Below, piece after piece: positions 52,065 to 60,958 of a stretch of 64,000 bases of DNA. The notes under the pieces were generated by a model. That model worked only from the letters and a program-made list of their open reading frames with translations. It did no database searches and was not told the origin of the DNA. Each line of letters starts with the position of its first letter. The stretch's first letter is position 1. A program made the translations under genes and the position numbers. This stretch comes from an uncultured Tidjanibacter sp. (GTDB taxonomy: Bacteria; Bacteroidota; Bacteroidia; Bacteroidales; Rikenellaceae). The DNA lies in contig CALVCL010000002.1 in the NCBI GenBank assembly GCA_944326085.1, forward strand, positions 1 to 64,000. The letters are read 5' to 3'.

Positions 52065-52105
52065 CAAAAAAGAGCCATACAATATACCAGTACTACCGCG
52101 CATAA

Positions 52106-52138
52106 AAAAGGCACGTACCTTCTCAGTGCGTGCCTTTC
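52106..52138 (-). terminator. Terminator after tRNA-Ser
   Basis: AAAGGCACGTAC pairs with GTGCGTGCCTTT (one wobble) and on the reverse strand runs into TTTTTT. Confidence 0.85.
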
Positions 52139-52141
52139 ATG

Positions 52142-52226
52142 CGGAAAGAGAGGGATTCGAACCCCCGGAGCCTCGCAGCTCAACGGTTTTCAAGACCGCC
52201 GCAATCGACCACTCTGCCATCTTTCC
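52142..52226 (-). tRNA. tRNA-Ser (anticodon TGA)
   Basis: Class II tRNA; acceptor GGAAAGA/TCTTTCC with discriminator G and no encoded CCA. Anticodon loop CTTGAAA gives TGA. A -7 box (TACTTTTG, 52240-52233) lies directly before the 5' end, so the transcript starts at the tRNA. Confidence 0.92.
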
Positions 52227-52371
52227 AAAAGACAAAAGTACAATCTCTTTTCGACTTATGCAAATCTGCCCACACACATTGCAGGATATTGCATTTCTCT
52301 CGTTTTTTTATTTCTTTTGTAAACAGTCTTTACTCAACACCAAATATCCCGATACTTCAAAAGCTATTGAT

Positions 52372-52644
52372 ATGAACAAAACACAGCTCATCGATGCCAT
52401 GGCATCAGAAACCGGCCTGACAAAGGCCGAAGCCAGGAAAAGCCTTGAAGCTTTTATGAAAGCGGTTGCAACAACTCTCAATGCTGGCGACAAGGTTACC
52501 TTGGCAGGCTTTGGCACCTTTACGGTAGAGAAAAAACACGCACGCATGGGACGAGATCCGCGTAACGGTGCTCCTATAAGGATAGCCGCCAAAAATGTGG
52601 TTAAGTTCCGCCCAAGCAATGAATTATGTGATGTGGTGAACTAA
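52372..52644 (+). CDS. DNA-binding protein HU
   Basis: Nucleoid protein that bends DNA. 90 residues from the ATG at 52372 ([21 protein letters not shown]); any longer frame runs through the tRNA-Ser region. The helical body, [17 protein letters not shown] strand pair and the [20 protein letters not shown] arm with the DNA-intercalating Pro region are standard HU features. A hairpin follows it. The preceding 140 bases hold the tRNA and no clear exact -7 box. Confidence 0.95.
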   Translation: MNKTQLIDAMASETGLTKAEARKSLEAFMKAVATTLNAGDKVTLAGFGTFTVEKKHARMGRDPRNGAPIRIAAKNVVKFRPSNELCDVVN

Positions 52645-52673
52645 CAATTCACAACATGTTGTCTCAAATATAA

Positions 52674-52701
52674 AATGCAGCCCGCCAATATGGACTGCAT
52701 T
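52674..52701. terminator. Hairpin between HU and rlmI
   Basis: AAATGCAG pairs with CTGCATTT at the base of a 12-base loop. It lies between convergent genes and ends in T/A. Confidence 0.5.
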
Positions 52702-52733
52702 TATATAATAAGTTGTACACAGTTTAAATACCG

Positions 52734-53921
52734 CTACTCCACATATAGCACCAATCCCTTGAGATATTCGCCTTCGGGATGGTATATGTTTACAGGATGG
52801 TCGGCAGGCTGTGTCAGTTGGTGCAGTATCCTGACATTTCGACCGGCTATTGCAGCAGCCGTAAACACCATTGTGCGGAACAACTCGCTGCTCACCGCCT
52901 GCGAGCAGCTGAATGTGAACAATATTCCGCCTGGAGCTATTTGGGAAATAGCACGGGCATTGAGTCTTGTGTAACCTTTCGTGGCATTACCCAGTACCTT
53001 GTGATGTTTGGCGAATGCCGGCGGATCGAGTATGATTAGATCGAAACGGCGACCGTTTTCTTTAAGATAGTCGAATACGTCAGCCGTAACACCCACATGC
53101 CGTGCTCCAAATTCGAAGTTGAGTTCCACATTACGCTCGGCAAGTTTTACCGCTATGGCCGAACTGTCAACCGAAACCACTTCTGCTGCTCCTCCGGCCA
53201 TTGCATATACCGAGAAGCCGCCCGTATAGCTGAACGTATTGAGTACCGTACACCCCATGCTGTAACGTTTTACGAGTTCGCGGTTTTCGCGCTGGTCGAG
53301 AAAGAAACCCGTTTTCTGGCCACTGCCCCAGTCAACATAGAACCTGTTGCCGTTTTCGGTCACGACACGCTCCGTAACACCATCGCTTCCACCATACAGA
53401 TAGCCGTCCACGGCTCCCGTTTCAGCCTTATATGGCAGAGTTTGCGAACTTTTGTCGTACACGGCACGCAGTCTGTCGCCGTACACAATACGCAGCGCAC
53501 TGCATATCTCATGACGCGAAACATACATACCGACACTGTGGGCCTGCACCACAGCCGTATCACCGTAAATATCTATCACCAGTCCGGGAAGGTTATCGCC
53601 TTCGCCGTGCACCAGACGGTAACAGTCCGTGGCGCTGTTTTCTGTGAGGCCCGCCGCACACCTCACGTCGTATGCCGCGCGCATGCGCTTCACCCACCAC
53701 TCTGGCGTTATCTCCTCCGGCGAGAATGTGAGCACCCTCACCGTTATGGAGCCTATCTGGTAATGTCCGCGGGCGAGAAATTCGCCTTCGCTGGAATATA
53801 CGTCCACAATGTCACCTTCGGCAGGCTTGCCGTCCATTCGTGCTATTGCGCCTGAAAATACCCACGGATGCTTGCGGCCGAGCGACTCTTCCCTGCCGCG
53901 TTTGAGAAATATCCTATTCAT
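52734..53921 (-). CDS. rlmI: RlmI-type 23S rRNA m5C methyltransferase
   Basis: 395 residues. N-terminal PUA RNA-binding domain (SLGRKHPWVFSGAIARMDGKPAEGDIV), then the EEHUD-like central domain and a SAM-dependent methyltransferase domain: VLNTFSYTGGFSVYAMAGGAAEVVSVDSS, LIILDPPAFAKH and FSCSQAV with the catalytic-type Cys. It matches RlmI, which methylates C1962 of 23S rRNA. Its first 4 bases overlap the last bases of the exonuclease gene in the ATGA manner, so the two are coupled. Confidence 0.9.
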   Translation of the reverse strand: MNRIFLKRGREESLGRKHPWVFSGAIARMDGKPAEGDIVDVYSSEGEFLARGHYQIGSITVRVLTFSPEEITPEWWVKRMRAAYDVRCAAGLTENSATDCYRLVHGEGDNLPGLVIDIYGDTAVVQAHSVGMYVSRHEICSALRIVYGDRLRAVYDKSSQTLPYKAETGAVDGYLYGGSDGVTERVVTENGNRFYVDWGSGQKTGFFLDQRENRELVKRYSMGCTVLNTFSYTGGFSVYAMAGGAAEVVSVDSSAIAVKLAERNVELNFEFGARHVGVTADVFDYLKENGRRFDLIILDPPAFAKHHKVLGNATKGYTRLNARAISQIAPGGILFTFSCSQAVSSELFRTMVFTAAAIAGRNVRILHQLTQPADHPVNIYHPEGEYLKGLVLYVE

Positions 53922-54502
53922 TTGGGTTCGTTCATCAAAACTTCATATATACGCAGACACACCCATGCATCGGTGGCCGCATAGCTTATCTGAGCGGGTG
54001 TAAAATTTGCAGCCTCCCAATTACTCAGCCTCTGGGCCTTTGATACGGAGCTACCAAGCACGACACCGGCGAGTTTACGTACACTTTTCTCCTCTATGCC
54101 CCACTCTCCTGCCAGCGACTGCAAATCAACAAACCCTTTCGGGTGGAACTGTCGGAGTTTTTGCAATCCCTTTATGTCGTCCCTCACAGCGGCGCCGACC
54201 TTCACCACATTGGCACTTTCAAGCACCCGTATGATATCACGGCACATCTTCATCTGCGACAGTCTGAACAGGAAGCATCGCTCTTCGGATGAAAGCTGCA
54301 ACAGCGCCGTCTTATTTGACACTCCTGCCTTAAACGACGGGCGTGTTTCCGTATCAAAACCTATAATACTCTTTTGCATGAGATACGCACATGCCTCAAC
54401 GGCCTTTTCCTTGGTATCGATTATCTCCACTATACCGGGGAAAGCGCATTTCGGCATTGCGGCCACCTCTTCATTCGTTATGCTGGCTTTGAAACGGCTC
54501 AT
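53918..54502 (-). CDS. RNase D-like 3'-5' exonuclease domain protein
   Basis: 194 residues, a single DEDDy exonuclease domain: the first acid pair in IGFDTETRPSFKAG, then ALLQLSSEERCFLF, VDLQSLA and the Tyr/Asp of SYAATDAWVCLRIYEVL. There are no HRDC domains as in full RNase D, so it is the short form found in Bacteroidota. It is likely to trim structured RNA ends such as tRNA precursors, or act on DNA. It is coupled to rlmI by a 4-base overlap. Confidence 0.88.
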   Translation of the reverse strand: MSRFKASITNEEVAAMPKCAFPGIVEIIDTKEKAVEACAYLMQKSIIGFDTETRPSFKAGVSNKTALLQLSSEERCFLFRLSQMKMCRDIIRVLESANVVKVGAAVRDDIKGLQKLRQFHPKGFVDLQSLAGEWGIEEKSVRKLAGVVLGSSVSKAQRLSNWEAANFTPAQISYAATDAWVCLRIYEVLMNEPK

Positions 54503-54540
54503 AGGCAGGGACGTACATATTTCCGCACATCAATATTTTG

Positions 54541-54548
54541 CAAAGTTA
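54541..54548 (-). promoter_or_regulatory. -7 box (TAACTTTG) for the exonuclease-rlmI operon
   Basis: CAAAGTTA on the + strand is an exact box toward the exonuclease gene, 38 bases from its start, and overlaps the stop region of recQ. Confidence 0.6.
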
Positions 54549-56468
54549 CCTATTAATAGTTATTAATCCGTCTGTACCAACTGAAATTTTACCATTGTCT
54601 GTCAATGCGTCCACTGTTTCGGCCACACTATCGGACGGCACAGTGAAACATTCAGCCAATGCATGCATTGTGATGCCGTCAGGCGGTATTACCTTCAATA
54701 TCGCGTCTGCCAGTTCCGATGTAACTGTCTTTGTCTTGCGACGATGCTCCAAACAGATGTCGCACACTCCGCACGGCACAGCATCCTTCTGCCCGAAATG
54801 CTCCTGAAGCACCACGCTCCGGCATTTGTCGCTGTTGTCTGCGTATGCGAACACGGCCTTCAGCCTCTCGACAGCCATATCCTTACGCATACGATACGTC
54901 TGCGGCGATATATATACATCCCTGTCAGGAAGACGATTATCAACTAGGAATAGCATAGGACTTGTGTTCTTAGGCACAAAGCGTATCACATGTAACCTCC
55001 ACAGTGTCTTAAGCAGCTCCATAACACGTTCCTCGGTATATCCGGTATATATGGCCATCTCCTGAACGTCAATCGGGCGCAATCCCGAGAAGACTCCTGT
55101 ATAAAGTCTCAATATCGTACGCAATATGTTATCAAGGTCCTCACGCTCCACCCGAAAGGCATACAAGTCATCACGACTCACGCAGAACATCAGACGGGCG
55201 GGATTTTCCTCATTGTCAGTAAATACTATATAGCCGTTCTGCTGCAACACTTTCAGCGCATTGCGCACCGTACCGGCAAAAATTCTGTTGCGTGTGCAGA
55301 AATCATGTATATTGAATGCTGCCGAACAGAATTTTCCTTCTCCGACAGCCACACCGATGTAATCCATCAGCAGAACGTATATTTTCTTGATCTGCTCTAT
55401 TGACGGAAACTCTGCCGCAAAACGGCGTTCCATTTTCATACGGTCATCAGACCCGACTATCATAACCGCATATGAGCGCCTGCCATCACGTCCGGCACGT
55501 CCAGCCTCCTGATAATACTCCTCCAGCGATGGGCACATGCCGTAATGCACCACAAATCTCACATCCGGCTTGTCTATACCCATCCCGAACGCATTAGTTG
55601 CCACCATTATGCGCGTACACCCCGATGTCCATTCATTCTGCCTAACTGTCCTTTCGGCATGCGGAAGTCCGGCATGGTAGTAATCCGCTGCAATGCCTTC
55701 CTCACGAAGTTCCGCTGCGAGCAATTCCGCCGTATCGCGCTTGCGCACATATACTATACCGCTACCCTGCACATTGTTTATTATGCGCATCAACTGTCCC
55801 TTGCGGTCATCGGTATGACGCACCGAAAACGAAAGGTTAGGACGCGCATAATCGCTGCGGATAATGTTCGGTTCCGCAAAGCGAAGCTTCTCCATTATAT
55901 CTTTGGCGACAACATCGGTAGCTGATGCTGTAAGCGCCAGTATAGGCACATCGGGTTTCGCATCACGCAGGCGTGCCACCCGAAGGTACGACGGGCGGAA
56001 GTCGTATCCCCACTGTGATATGCAGTGCGCCTCGTCTACCGCAATAAGACTGACATTCATCTTTGCGAAACGTGCCATAAACAATTCGCTCGAAATTCTC
56101 TCCGGCGACACATACAGAAACTTCATGTCGCCATACACACAGTTATCGAGCGTTATATCAATGCTCCTCATGCTCATTCCGGAATGTATTGCGACTGCAG
56201 CTATACCCCTGCGGCGCAATCCGTCGACCTGGTCCTTCATTAGAGCCACCAGCGGTGTTATAACGACACACACCCCGTCAAGCAACATTCCCGGCAACTG
56301 ATATGTGAGCGATTTACCGCCGCCAGTAGGCATTAGCGACAATGTATCGCGTCCGTCAAGCACTGAACGTATCGTCTGCGGCTGCGTGGCACGCAGCGAG
56401 CCGTAACCCCAATACTTGCGCAGCACCTCCAACAAACACTCATCAGTAATATGTTTTACAACTGCCAT
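54546..56468 (-). CDS. recQ: RecQ-family ATP-dependent DNA helicase
   Basis: 3'-5' DNA helicase of recombination and repair. 640 residues. Walker A LMPTGGGKSLTYQLPG, the DEAH box VDEAHCISQWGYDFRP, motif V/VI AFGMGIDKPDVRFVVHYGM...YQEAGRAGRDG, the RQC zinc-binding cysteines (CRSVVLQEHFG to CGVCDIC) and a winged-helix C-terminus. The HRDC domain of E. coli RecQ is not evident. It is the usual second, shorter RecQ of Bacteroidales. A terminator separates it from glsB upstream. Confidence 0.93.
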   Translation of the reverse strand: MAVVKHITDECLLEVLRKYWGYGSLRATQPQTIRSVLDGRDTLSLMPTGGGKSLTYQLPGMLLDGVCVVITPLVALMKDQVDGLRRRGIAAVAIHSGMSMRSIDITLDNCVYGDMKFLYVSPERISSELFMARFAKMNVSLIAVDEAHCISQWGYDFRPSYLRVARLRDAKPDVPILALTASATDVVAKDIMEKLRFAEPNIIRSDYARPNLSFSVRHTDDRKGQLMRIINNVQGSGIVYVRKRDTAELLAAELREEGIAADYYHAGLPHAERTVRQNEWTSGCTRIMVATNAFGMGIDKPDVRFVVHYGMCPSLEEYYQEAGRAGRDGRRSYAVMIVGSDDRMKMERRFAAEFPSIEQIKKIYVLLMDYIGVAVGEGKFCSAAFNIHDFCTRNRIFAGTVRNALKVLQQNGYIVFTDNEENPARLMFCVSRDDLYAFRVEREDLDNILRTILRLYTGVFSGLRPIDVQEMAIYTGYTEERVMELLKTLWRLHVIRFVPKNTSPMLFLVDNRLPDRDVYISPQTYRMRKDMAVERLKAVFAYADNSDKCRSVVLQEHFGQKDAVPCGVCDICLEHRRKTKTVTSELADAILKVIPPDGITMHALAECFTVPSDSVAETVDALTDNGKISVGTDGLITINR

Positions 56469-56510
56469 ATCATCACCTTCCTCATCAACCCCACTGCAGG
56501 CACAAAAAAA

Positions 56511-56532
56511 CTGGGGCCGTATGCGGCCCCAG
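56511..56532 (-). terminator. Terminator between glsB and recQ
   Basis: CTGGGGCCG at 56511-56519 pairs with CGGCCCCAG at 56524-56532, followed on the reverse strand by a run of seven T. Confidence 0.9.
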
Positions 56533-56537
56533 AAAAA

Positions 56538-57494
56538 TCACTCATCTTTACCGTTACCGGATACAGACTTTATCCTGTCCTTTATCCTTGTCAGAATGCC
56601 GCGTGTATGACGCTCCATCTTTTCAGGATATATGTCATTAATATTTATGAGTATTCCTGTTTCCTCCACCTCACCAAAATCAGGATTATGCACCGTACTG
56701 AACACCTTCATCGATGGGGACAGGCTCATATAGGAATTTATCATCGGAGGAATGAATTCATCGTGCTTACGAAGTTCCTTTACGAGTATCCTGTAATCCT
56801 CCATATAGTTTCCACCGGTAAACACGGAAGCCATAGCCTCTTCATTTATGTGCATCTCTATTGGATAAAGCGGCTCTAACAATTGGTCTTTGTCGGGAAA
56901 ATATTTGTGCAGAAAATACATCAGCGTATTACGCGCCTCCTTGTCGTAATGTCCGTACATGGTAACCTTACCGAAAAAGTATCGCTTGTCCGGATTTTCT
57001 ACTATTAGAGCCCCAAGGCCATCCCAGAGGTTGTCGAGCGCATAGAGGCTCTTGGCATCCCTCGTGCGCTGGTATCGCGGCTGCACGAACGAACGTCCCA
57101 ACTCTATGGTGTACGGGAGTATCTCCCTGCGGAACTTGTCGCTGAAGCGGAAGTAGTGTTCCGTGGAGAGGTTTTTCTGGTGTTCCGACTGGCATATTAT
57201 ATACCTGTAGCCGCCCAGAATTTCACGAGCCACGGGGTCCCACACGAAGAGCTGCATGTAACCGTCCTCGGCAAGGTCCTGAGCGTCGATGTCGACCTCT
57301 TCGCCCGTACCGCCGCCGGCCTGACGGAATGCCATTTCCCTCAACCGTCCTATCTCACGCATAAGTACCGGAGACTCAGACGCTCTGAAAGTATATATGA
57401 GATTACCGGCATTATTCGTTGCACGCAACAGGCGGTCGTCTGTCAATTCACGCTCTATCGCCTCTCGCGGCAAGGCATCTATTATGGGGTTCAT
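56538..57494 (-). CDS. glsB: GlsB-like N-acyltransferase of glycine-lipid synthesis
   Basis: 318 residues. The protein resembles the GNAT-fold N-acyltransferase that makes N-acyl-glycine from glycine and a 3-hydroxy-fatty acyl donor, first step of glycine/glycylserine lipids in Bacteroides (GlsB). Visible features are the N-terminal LRATNNAGNLIYTFRASES, then MQLFVWDPVAREILGGYRYII and ELGRSFVQPRYQ (OlsB-like motif), and YPIEMHINEEAMAS. It follows the PlsC-like gene by 29 bases in the same order as known gls operons. Substrate specificity is inferred from this context. Confidence 0.85.
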   Translation of the reverse strand: MNPIIDALPREAIERELTDDRLLRATNNAGNLIYTFRASESPVLMREIGRLREMAFRQAGGGTGEEVDIDAQDLAEDGYMQLFVWDPVAREILGGYRYIICQSEHQKNLSTEHYFRFSDKFRREILPYTIELGRSFVQPRYQRTRDAKSLYALDNLWDGLGALIVENPDKRYFFGKVTMYGHYDKEARNTLMYFLHKYFPDKDQLLEPLYPIEMHINEEAMASVFTGGNYMEDYRILVKELRKHDEFIPPMINSYMSLSPSMKVFSTVHNPDFGEVEETGILININDIYPEKMERHTRGILTRIKDRIKSVSGNGKDE

Positions 57495-57523
57495 CGTAGA
57501 AATTTATTTAACATAGGTTACAC

Positions 57524-58342
57524 CTATTCTACCTTGATTGGACGCATTGCATACACCTTGCGTCTTACATAATCGGCCGCCTGACGCGGAGTACGTCCGT
57601 CCAATATCGCATCATACATGATTGGCGTTCCGATGCGTATTTCAAAATCGCTGCCACCTTGACGGAACATTTCGTCCGGCAGATAGAGCATTTCTATATT
57701 CACTTTCAGTCCTAGAGCTTTACGGACATTGGCCAATCTGTAGAAAAAATTGGAAAGTCTGCCGTCAAAATATACTGGCACTATATCGCGTCTGAATTCC
57801 ACTGCCTTTTTCACGAAACTGGGTTTCCATTCCACATCATTCACTTGTCCGTTAAGCCGACGCGAACAAAGTCCTGCAGGAAACGTTATTATAGGCACAT
57901 CCGACTCGAAAGCATCATTGAACGCCTCGACATTCTTCTCATTTTGACGACCGTGCTTGTTGACCGGCACAAAAAGTTCCTTGATAGGGTCAATATTCAT
58001 CAAGAGGTCATTGACCACGACCTTCACACCTCCGAACACCGTTGCAACCACATCGGCCAGCATAAGACCGTCCAAACCTCCAAATGGATGGTTCGATGCG
58101 AAAATGTAACGTCCTTTCACATCGAGGCGTTCCATACCCACCGAGTGGTAACTGACTTTCATATATCCGAGAGCGGCACGTATAAACTCCACACCGTGCA
58201 AATCGGAAAAACGCGACAGTATTTCGTTTATTTCACGTTCGTGTATCGTACGGCGCAGATAGTCGACAGCCCAACGCGGCACTCTCTTGGCCAACCCGGG
58301 ACTTTTACCCTCTATTACCTTATATACATCTATCTCTTTCAT
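57524..58342 (-). CDS. glsA: GlsA-like O-acyltransferase (PlsC family)
   Basis: 272 residues from the ATG at 58342. PlsC-type acyltransferase with the catalytic His/Asp motif in SNHPFGGLDGLM and the FPAGLCSRR and PSFVKKAVEFRRDIVPVYFDGR segments that bind the acyl acceptor. GlsA adds the second fatty acid to the hydroxyl of the N-acyl-glycine made by GlsB, giving the two-chain glycine lipid of the outer membrane. The gene follows rpiB by 31 bases and precedes glsB, so the three may form one operon. Confidence 0.85.
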   Translation of the reverse strand: MKEIDVYKVIEGKSPGLAKRVPRWAVDYLRRTIHEREINEILSRFSDLHGVEFIRAALGYMKVSYHSVGMERLDVKGRYIFASNHPFGGLDGLMLADVVATVFGGVKVVVNDLLMNIDPIKELFVPVNKHGRQNEKNVEAFNDAFESDVPIITFPAGLCSRRLNGQVNDVEWKPSFVKKAVEFRRDIVPVYFDGRLSNFFYRLANVRKALGLKVNIEMLYLPDEMFRQGGSDFEIRIGTPIMYDAILDGRTPRQAADYVRRKVYAMRPIKVE

Positions 58343-58373
58343 CTTACAAGGCAAATACCCTTCTACGGAAGTA

Positions 58374-58829
58374 TCAGCACTGTTCCTTAACGGGTATCTT
58401 ATCTATACGACGCTGATGACGACCGCCCTCGAATTCAGCATTGAGATAAGCATCGAGTATGGCTGCCGCCATGTCATTGTCTATAAAACGGGCAGGCATA
58501 GACAGCACGTTGGCATTGTTGTGCTTGCGGGCAAGTTCGGCCAGTTCGGGATTCCAGCAGAGCGCGGCACGTATTCCCTGGTGCTTGTTTAAAGTCATGG
58601 ATATGCCGTTACCGCTTCCGCAAAGTGCTATACCCATGGGAAGTTCACCCTTTTCAATGGCACATGCCAGCGGATGAGCGGAATCCGGATAGTCGAAACT
58701 TTCTGCACTGGGAGCTCCAAAATCGTACACTTCGAAACCCTTGCTGTCGAGCAGTCCGATAAGGAATTCTTTCATTTCATAGCCGGCATGATCGGACGCT
58801 ATGCCTATTTTTTTCTTTGCTGTTTCCAT
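58374..58829 (-). CDS. rpiB: Ribose-5-phosphate isomerase B
   Basis: Interconverts ribose 5-phosphate and ribulose 5-phosphate in the pentose phosphate pathway. 151 residues with the RpiB/LacA family motifs IGIASDHAGYEMKEFL, DYPDSAHPLACAIEKGE, and the catalytic-Cys region IALCGSGNGISMTLNKHQGIRAALC. No other sugar gene is adjacent; glsA and glsB follow in the same direction. A near -7 box (TAACTTTA) lies about 35 bases upstream. Confidence 0.95.
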   Translation of the reverse strand: METAKKKIGIASDHAGYEMKEFLIGLLDSKGFEVYDFGAPSAESFDYPDSAHPLACAIEKGELPMGIALCGSGNGISMTLNKHQGIRAALCWNPELAELARKHNNANVLSMPARFIDNDMAAAILDAYLNAEFEGGRHQRRIDKIPVKEQC

Positions 58830-58939
58830 AATTAATAGTATAGGAGCATTATGTTTATGTTGTAAAGTTACATAAAATTTGCCAATCCATGTCAGGCAAT
58901 TTGCCGGCTACGTCAAAAATTGTTAAAATTGTCAGCCTC

Positions 58940-59581
58940 ATGCAACGAAAACTGTCTACGGGGCATCATACAAACAGATATACAAGTCTTTTGACTCTGG
59001 AAGAGACTATAGAGGGCTGCCGCAGGGGAGATGCGGATGCGCGCCGCGAACTATACACACGTTACAGCGGCGCGATGTATGGTGTTATATGCCGCTACAT
59101 AACCGACAGACAGACGGCTGAAGACTTGTTGCATGACGGTTTCGTGACCCTCTTCACACACATAGGCGACTATCGCGGCGAAGGTTCGTTTGAAGGCTGG
59201 TGCCGCAAAATATTCGTCAACACCGCATTGAATCACTTCCGCCGCCACAACCCTCTCACCGGAGCAGAAGACATAAGCAAAGCCACAATCGGTAGACATG
59301 CACAACCGACAGCCATATCCGAACTTTCAGCGGCTGAAATCAAAAGTTGCATCGACACTCTTCCGGAAGGCTACAGAACAATATTCAACCTTCATGCAGT
59401 TGAAGAATACGACTATACGGAGATCGCCGACATGTTAGGCATCAGCGAAGCCACGGTACGTTCGCAGTACATGCGAGCCCGCATGAAACTGATGGAGGTC
59501 ATGTCGCAGATATCCGGAGGAGATGCAGACATAATAAACAAGCGCCACCCGAAAACGACAATTGGACACAATGACAGATAA
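58940..59581 (+). CDS. ECF RNA polymerase sigma factor
   Basis: 213 residues from the ATG at 58940; an earlier in-frame start at 58889 is less likely. Sigma region 2 reads EGCRRGDADARRELYTRYSGAMYGVICRYITDRQTAEDLLHDGFVTLFTHIG, region 4 reads LPEGYRTIFNLHAVEEYDYTEIADMLGISEATVRSQYMRARMKL with its helix-turn-helix. It probably directs polymerase to outer-membrane or stress genes. It overlaps the anti-sigma gene by 11 bases, so the two are made together. It matches the Bacteroidota sigma factors paired with dual-membrane-spanning anti-sigma factors (Das/Dma). Confidence 0.92.
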   Translation: MQRKLSTGHHTNRYTSLLTLEETIEGCRRGDADARRELYTRYSGAMYGVICRYITDRQTAEDLLHDGFVTLFTHIGDYRGEGSFEGWCRKIFVNTALNHFRRHNPLTGAEDISKATIGRHAQPTAISELSAAEIKSCIDTLPEGYRTIFNLHAVEEYDYTEIADMLGISEATVRSQYMRARMKLMEVMSQISGGDADIINKRHPKTTIGHNDR

Positions 59582-60890
59582 AGAATTTGAAAAACAGATA
59601 GCCGATGCGCTGCGCAGCCACACTGAAGAACCGCCCGCTAACATGCTCCAACGCATAGAGGACACGCTCGCGGACACGACTGCCAAACGTGCCCGCATCC
59701 GCATACTGCGTTACATTGCCATTGCAGCGGCATTGCTTGCAGCCGTTACTACGGCACTGTACCTTGTACGTCCATTGCCCGACGAGATGCCGGTAGCACA
59801 AAATGGACAGCCTGCAGCACAGCACTCCAAGACGCTCATCGCAGAGCCCCCCGTTCCACACCCCGTCACAATTGCGGAAAATACACCTGCCACACGCACT
59901 GTCGACACACGTTACGACATACGCACCACACCTTACACTCCTGCAACCGCTGCCGAGACACCGACCATAGCCACGACCTCAACCGAAACGGAATACGCCG
60001 CTGTACCGAAACGGACCACAACGTTACCGGAGCATTCCGTACGGATACAGAAATACCACGCCGTTTCGGAGGACAGTCCACGTTCTTCTGCGGCGGAACG
60101 CGGCACATACGACAACAGAACCGCTACATTCACGCAACGGAATAGTGTCATCGCACGGAAAGAGCAAAACAGAAAACATCGTACCCGCCGAATATCCGCA
60201 TCGCTTTATGCCGGCAATACCGGAGTTGGCAGCAATTCATATAGCAACAACCCTGCCGTAGCGGCTGGCTACGACATGTTACTCGAACAGGAAGCCGACG
60301 ATAGCATGGGCAACAATCCAATGATTAGCGAAGACAGCGGACGTCCGCTTGGAATACCGGCCGGCTATGACACAGAAAGCATAGAGCTCCGTCACCGCAT
60401 GCCTCTCAATATCGGATTTACGCTCGCCATACCGATAAATGACAGACTTGCCATAACTACCGGCATAAACTATTCATACCTCTACTCCTCCACCACACAG
60501 TCGTTTGCCTACGGAACAGGCAGTGTAACACGAGAATTGCACTATATAGGCATTCCCATCGGCATAGCCTATACTTTTTTCCGTACAGGCGATTTCGGTT
60601 TCTACATACAAGGTGGAGCAATGGCCGAAAAAGGCATTGCATGGCGTGAAACCTACACTTTGGCCAATTCAAACGACCGCAGTTCGACCCATGAGCAGCA
60701 TAACATCAAAGGGATACAGTTTTCAGTCAATGCATCGGCAGGCATAAGTTACAATTTAAGCCGCCATTTTGCACTGTATGTCGAACCAGGAGTTAGCTAC
60801 TATTTCAGCAACACATCGCAACCGGCCAGCTACCGCACTGCCCATCCGACCAATTTCAATATTAAAATTGGTTTCAGATTCGGAATATAA
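59571..60890 (+). CDS. Dual-membrane-spanning anti-sigma factor (Dma-like)
   Basis: 439 residues from the ATG at 59571. Residues 1-40 are a short cytoplasmic helix region (TDKEFEKQIADALRSH) that would hold the sigma factor. One inner-membrane helix follows at about 48-66 (YIAIAAALLAAVTTALYLV), then a periplasmic Pro/Thr/Ala-rich linker to about residue 220, then an outer-membrane beta-barrel ending IKIGFRFGI. So one chain spans both membranes. Proteins of this design (Dma) regulate outer-membrane vesiculation in Bacteroides by holding ECF sigma factors. The barrel would sense outer-membrane state. Confidence 0.85.
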   Translation: MTDKEFEKQIADALRSHTEEPPANMLQRIEDTLADTTAKRARIRILRYIAIAAALLAAVTTALYLVRPLPDEMPVAQNGQPAAQHSKTLIAEPPVPHPVTIAENTPATRTVDTRYDIRTTPYTPATAAETPTIATTSTETEYAAVPKRTTTLPEHSVRIQKYHAVSEDSPRSSAAERGTYDNRTATFTQRNSVIARKEQNRKHRTRRISASLYAGNTGVGSNSYSNNPAVAAGYDMLLEQEADDSMGNNPMISEDSGRPLGIPAGYDTESIELRHRMPLNIGFTLAIPINDRLAITTGINYSYLYSSTTQSFAYGTGSVTRELHYIGIPIGIAYTFFRTGDFGFYIQGGAMAEKGIAWRETYTLANSNDRSSTHEQHNIKGIQFSVNASAGISYNLSRHFALYVEPGVSYYFSNTSQPASYRTAHPTNFNIKIGFRFGI

Positions 60891-60958
60891 ATATGCACCC
60901 AATGCAACGCACACCATATCGGTTACGTCTTCATAATACGAAACACTCGCAAACACAA

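Noticed and set aside
52126..52371. N-terminal extension of HU through the tRNA-Ser region
   Set aside because: The extra residues come from the tRNA gene read in reverse; HU starts at 52372 with its normal 90 residues.
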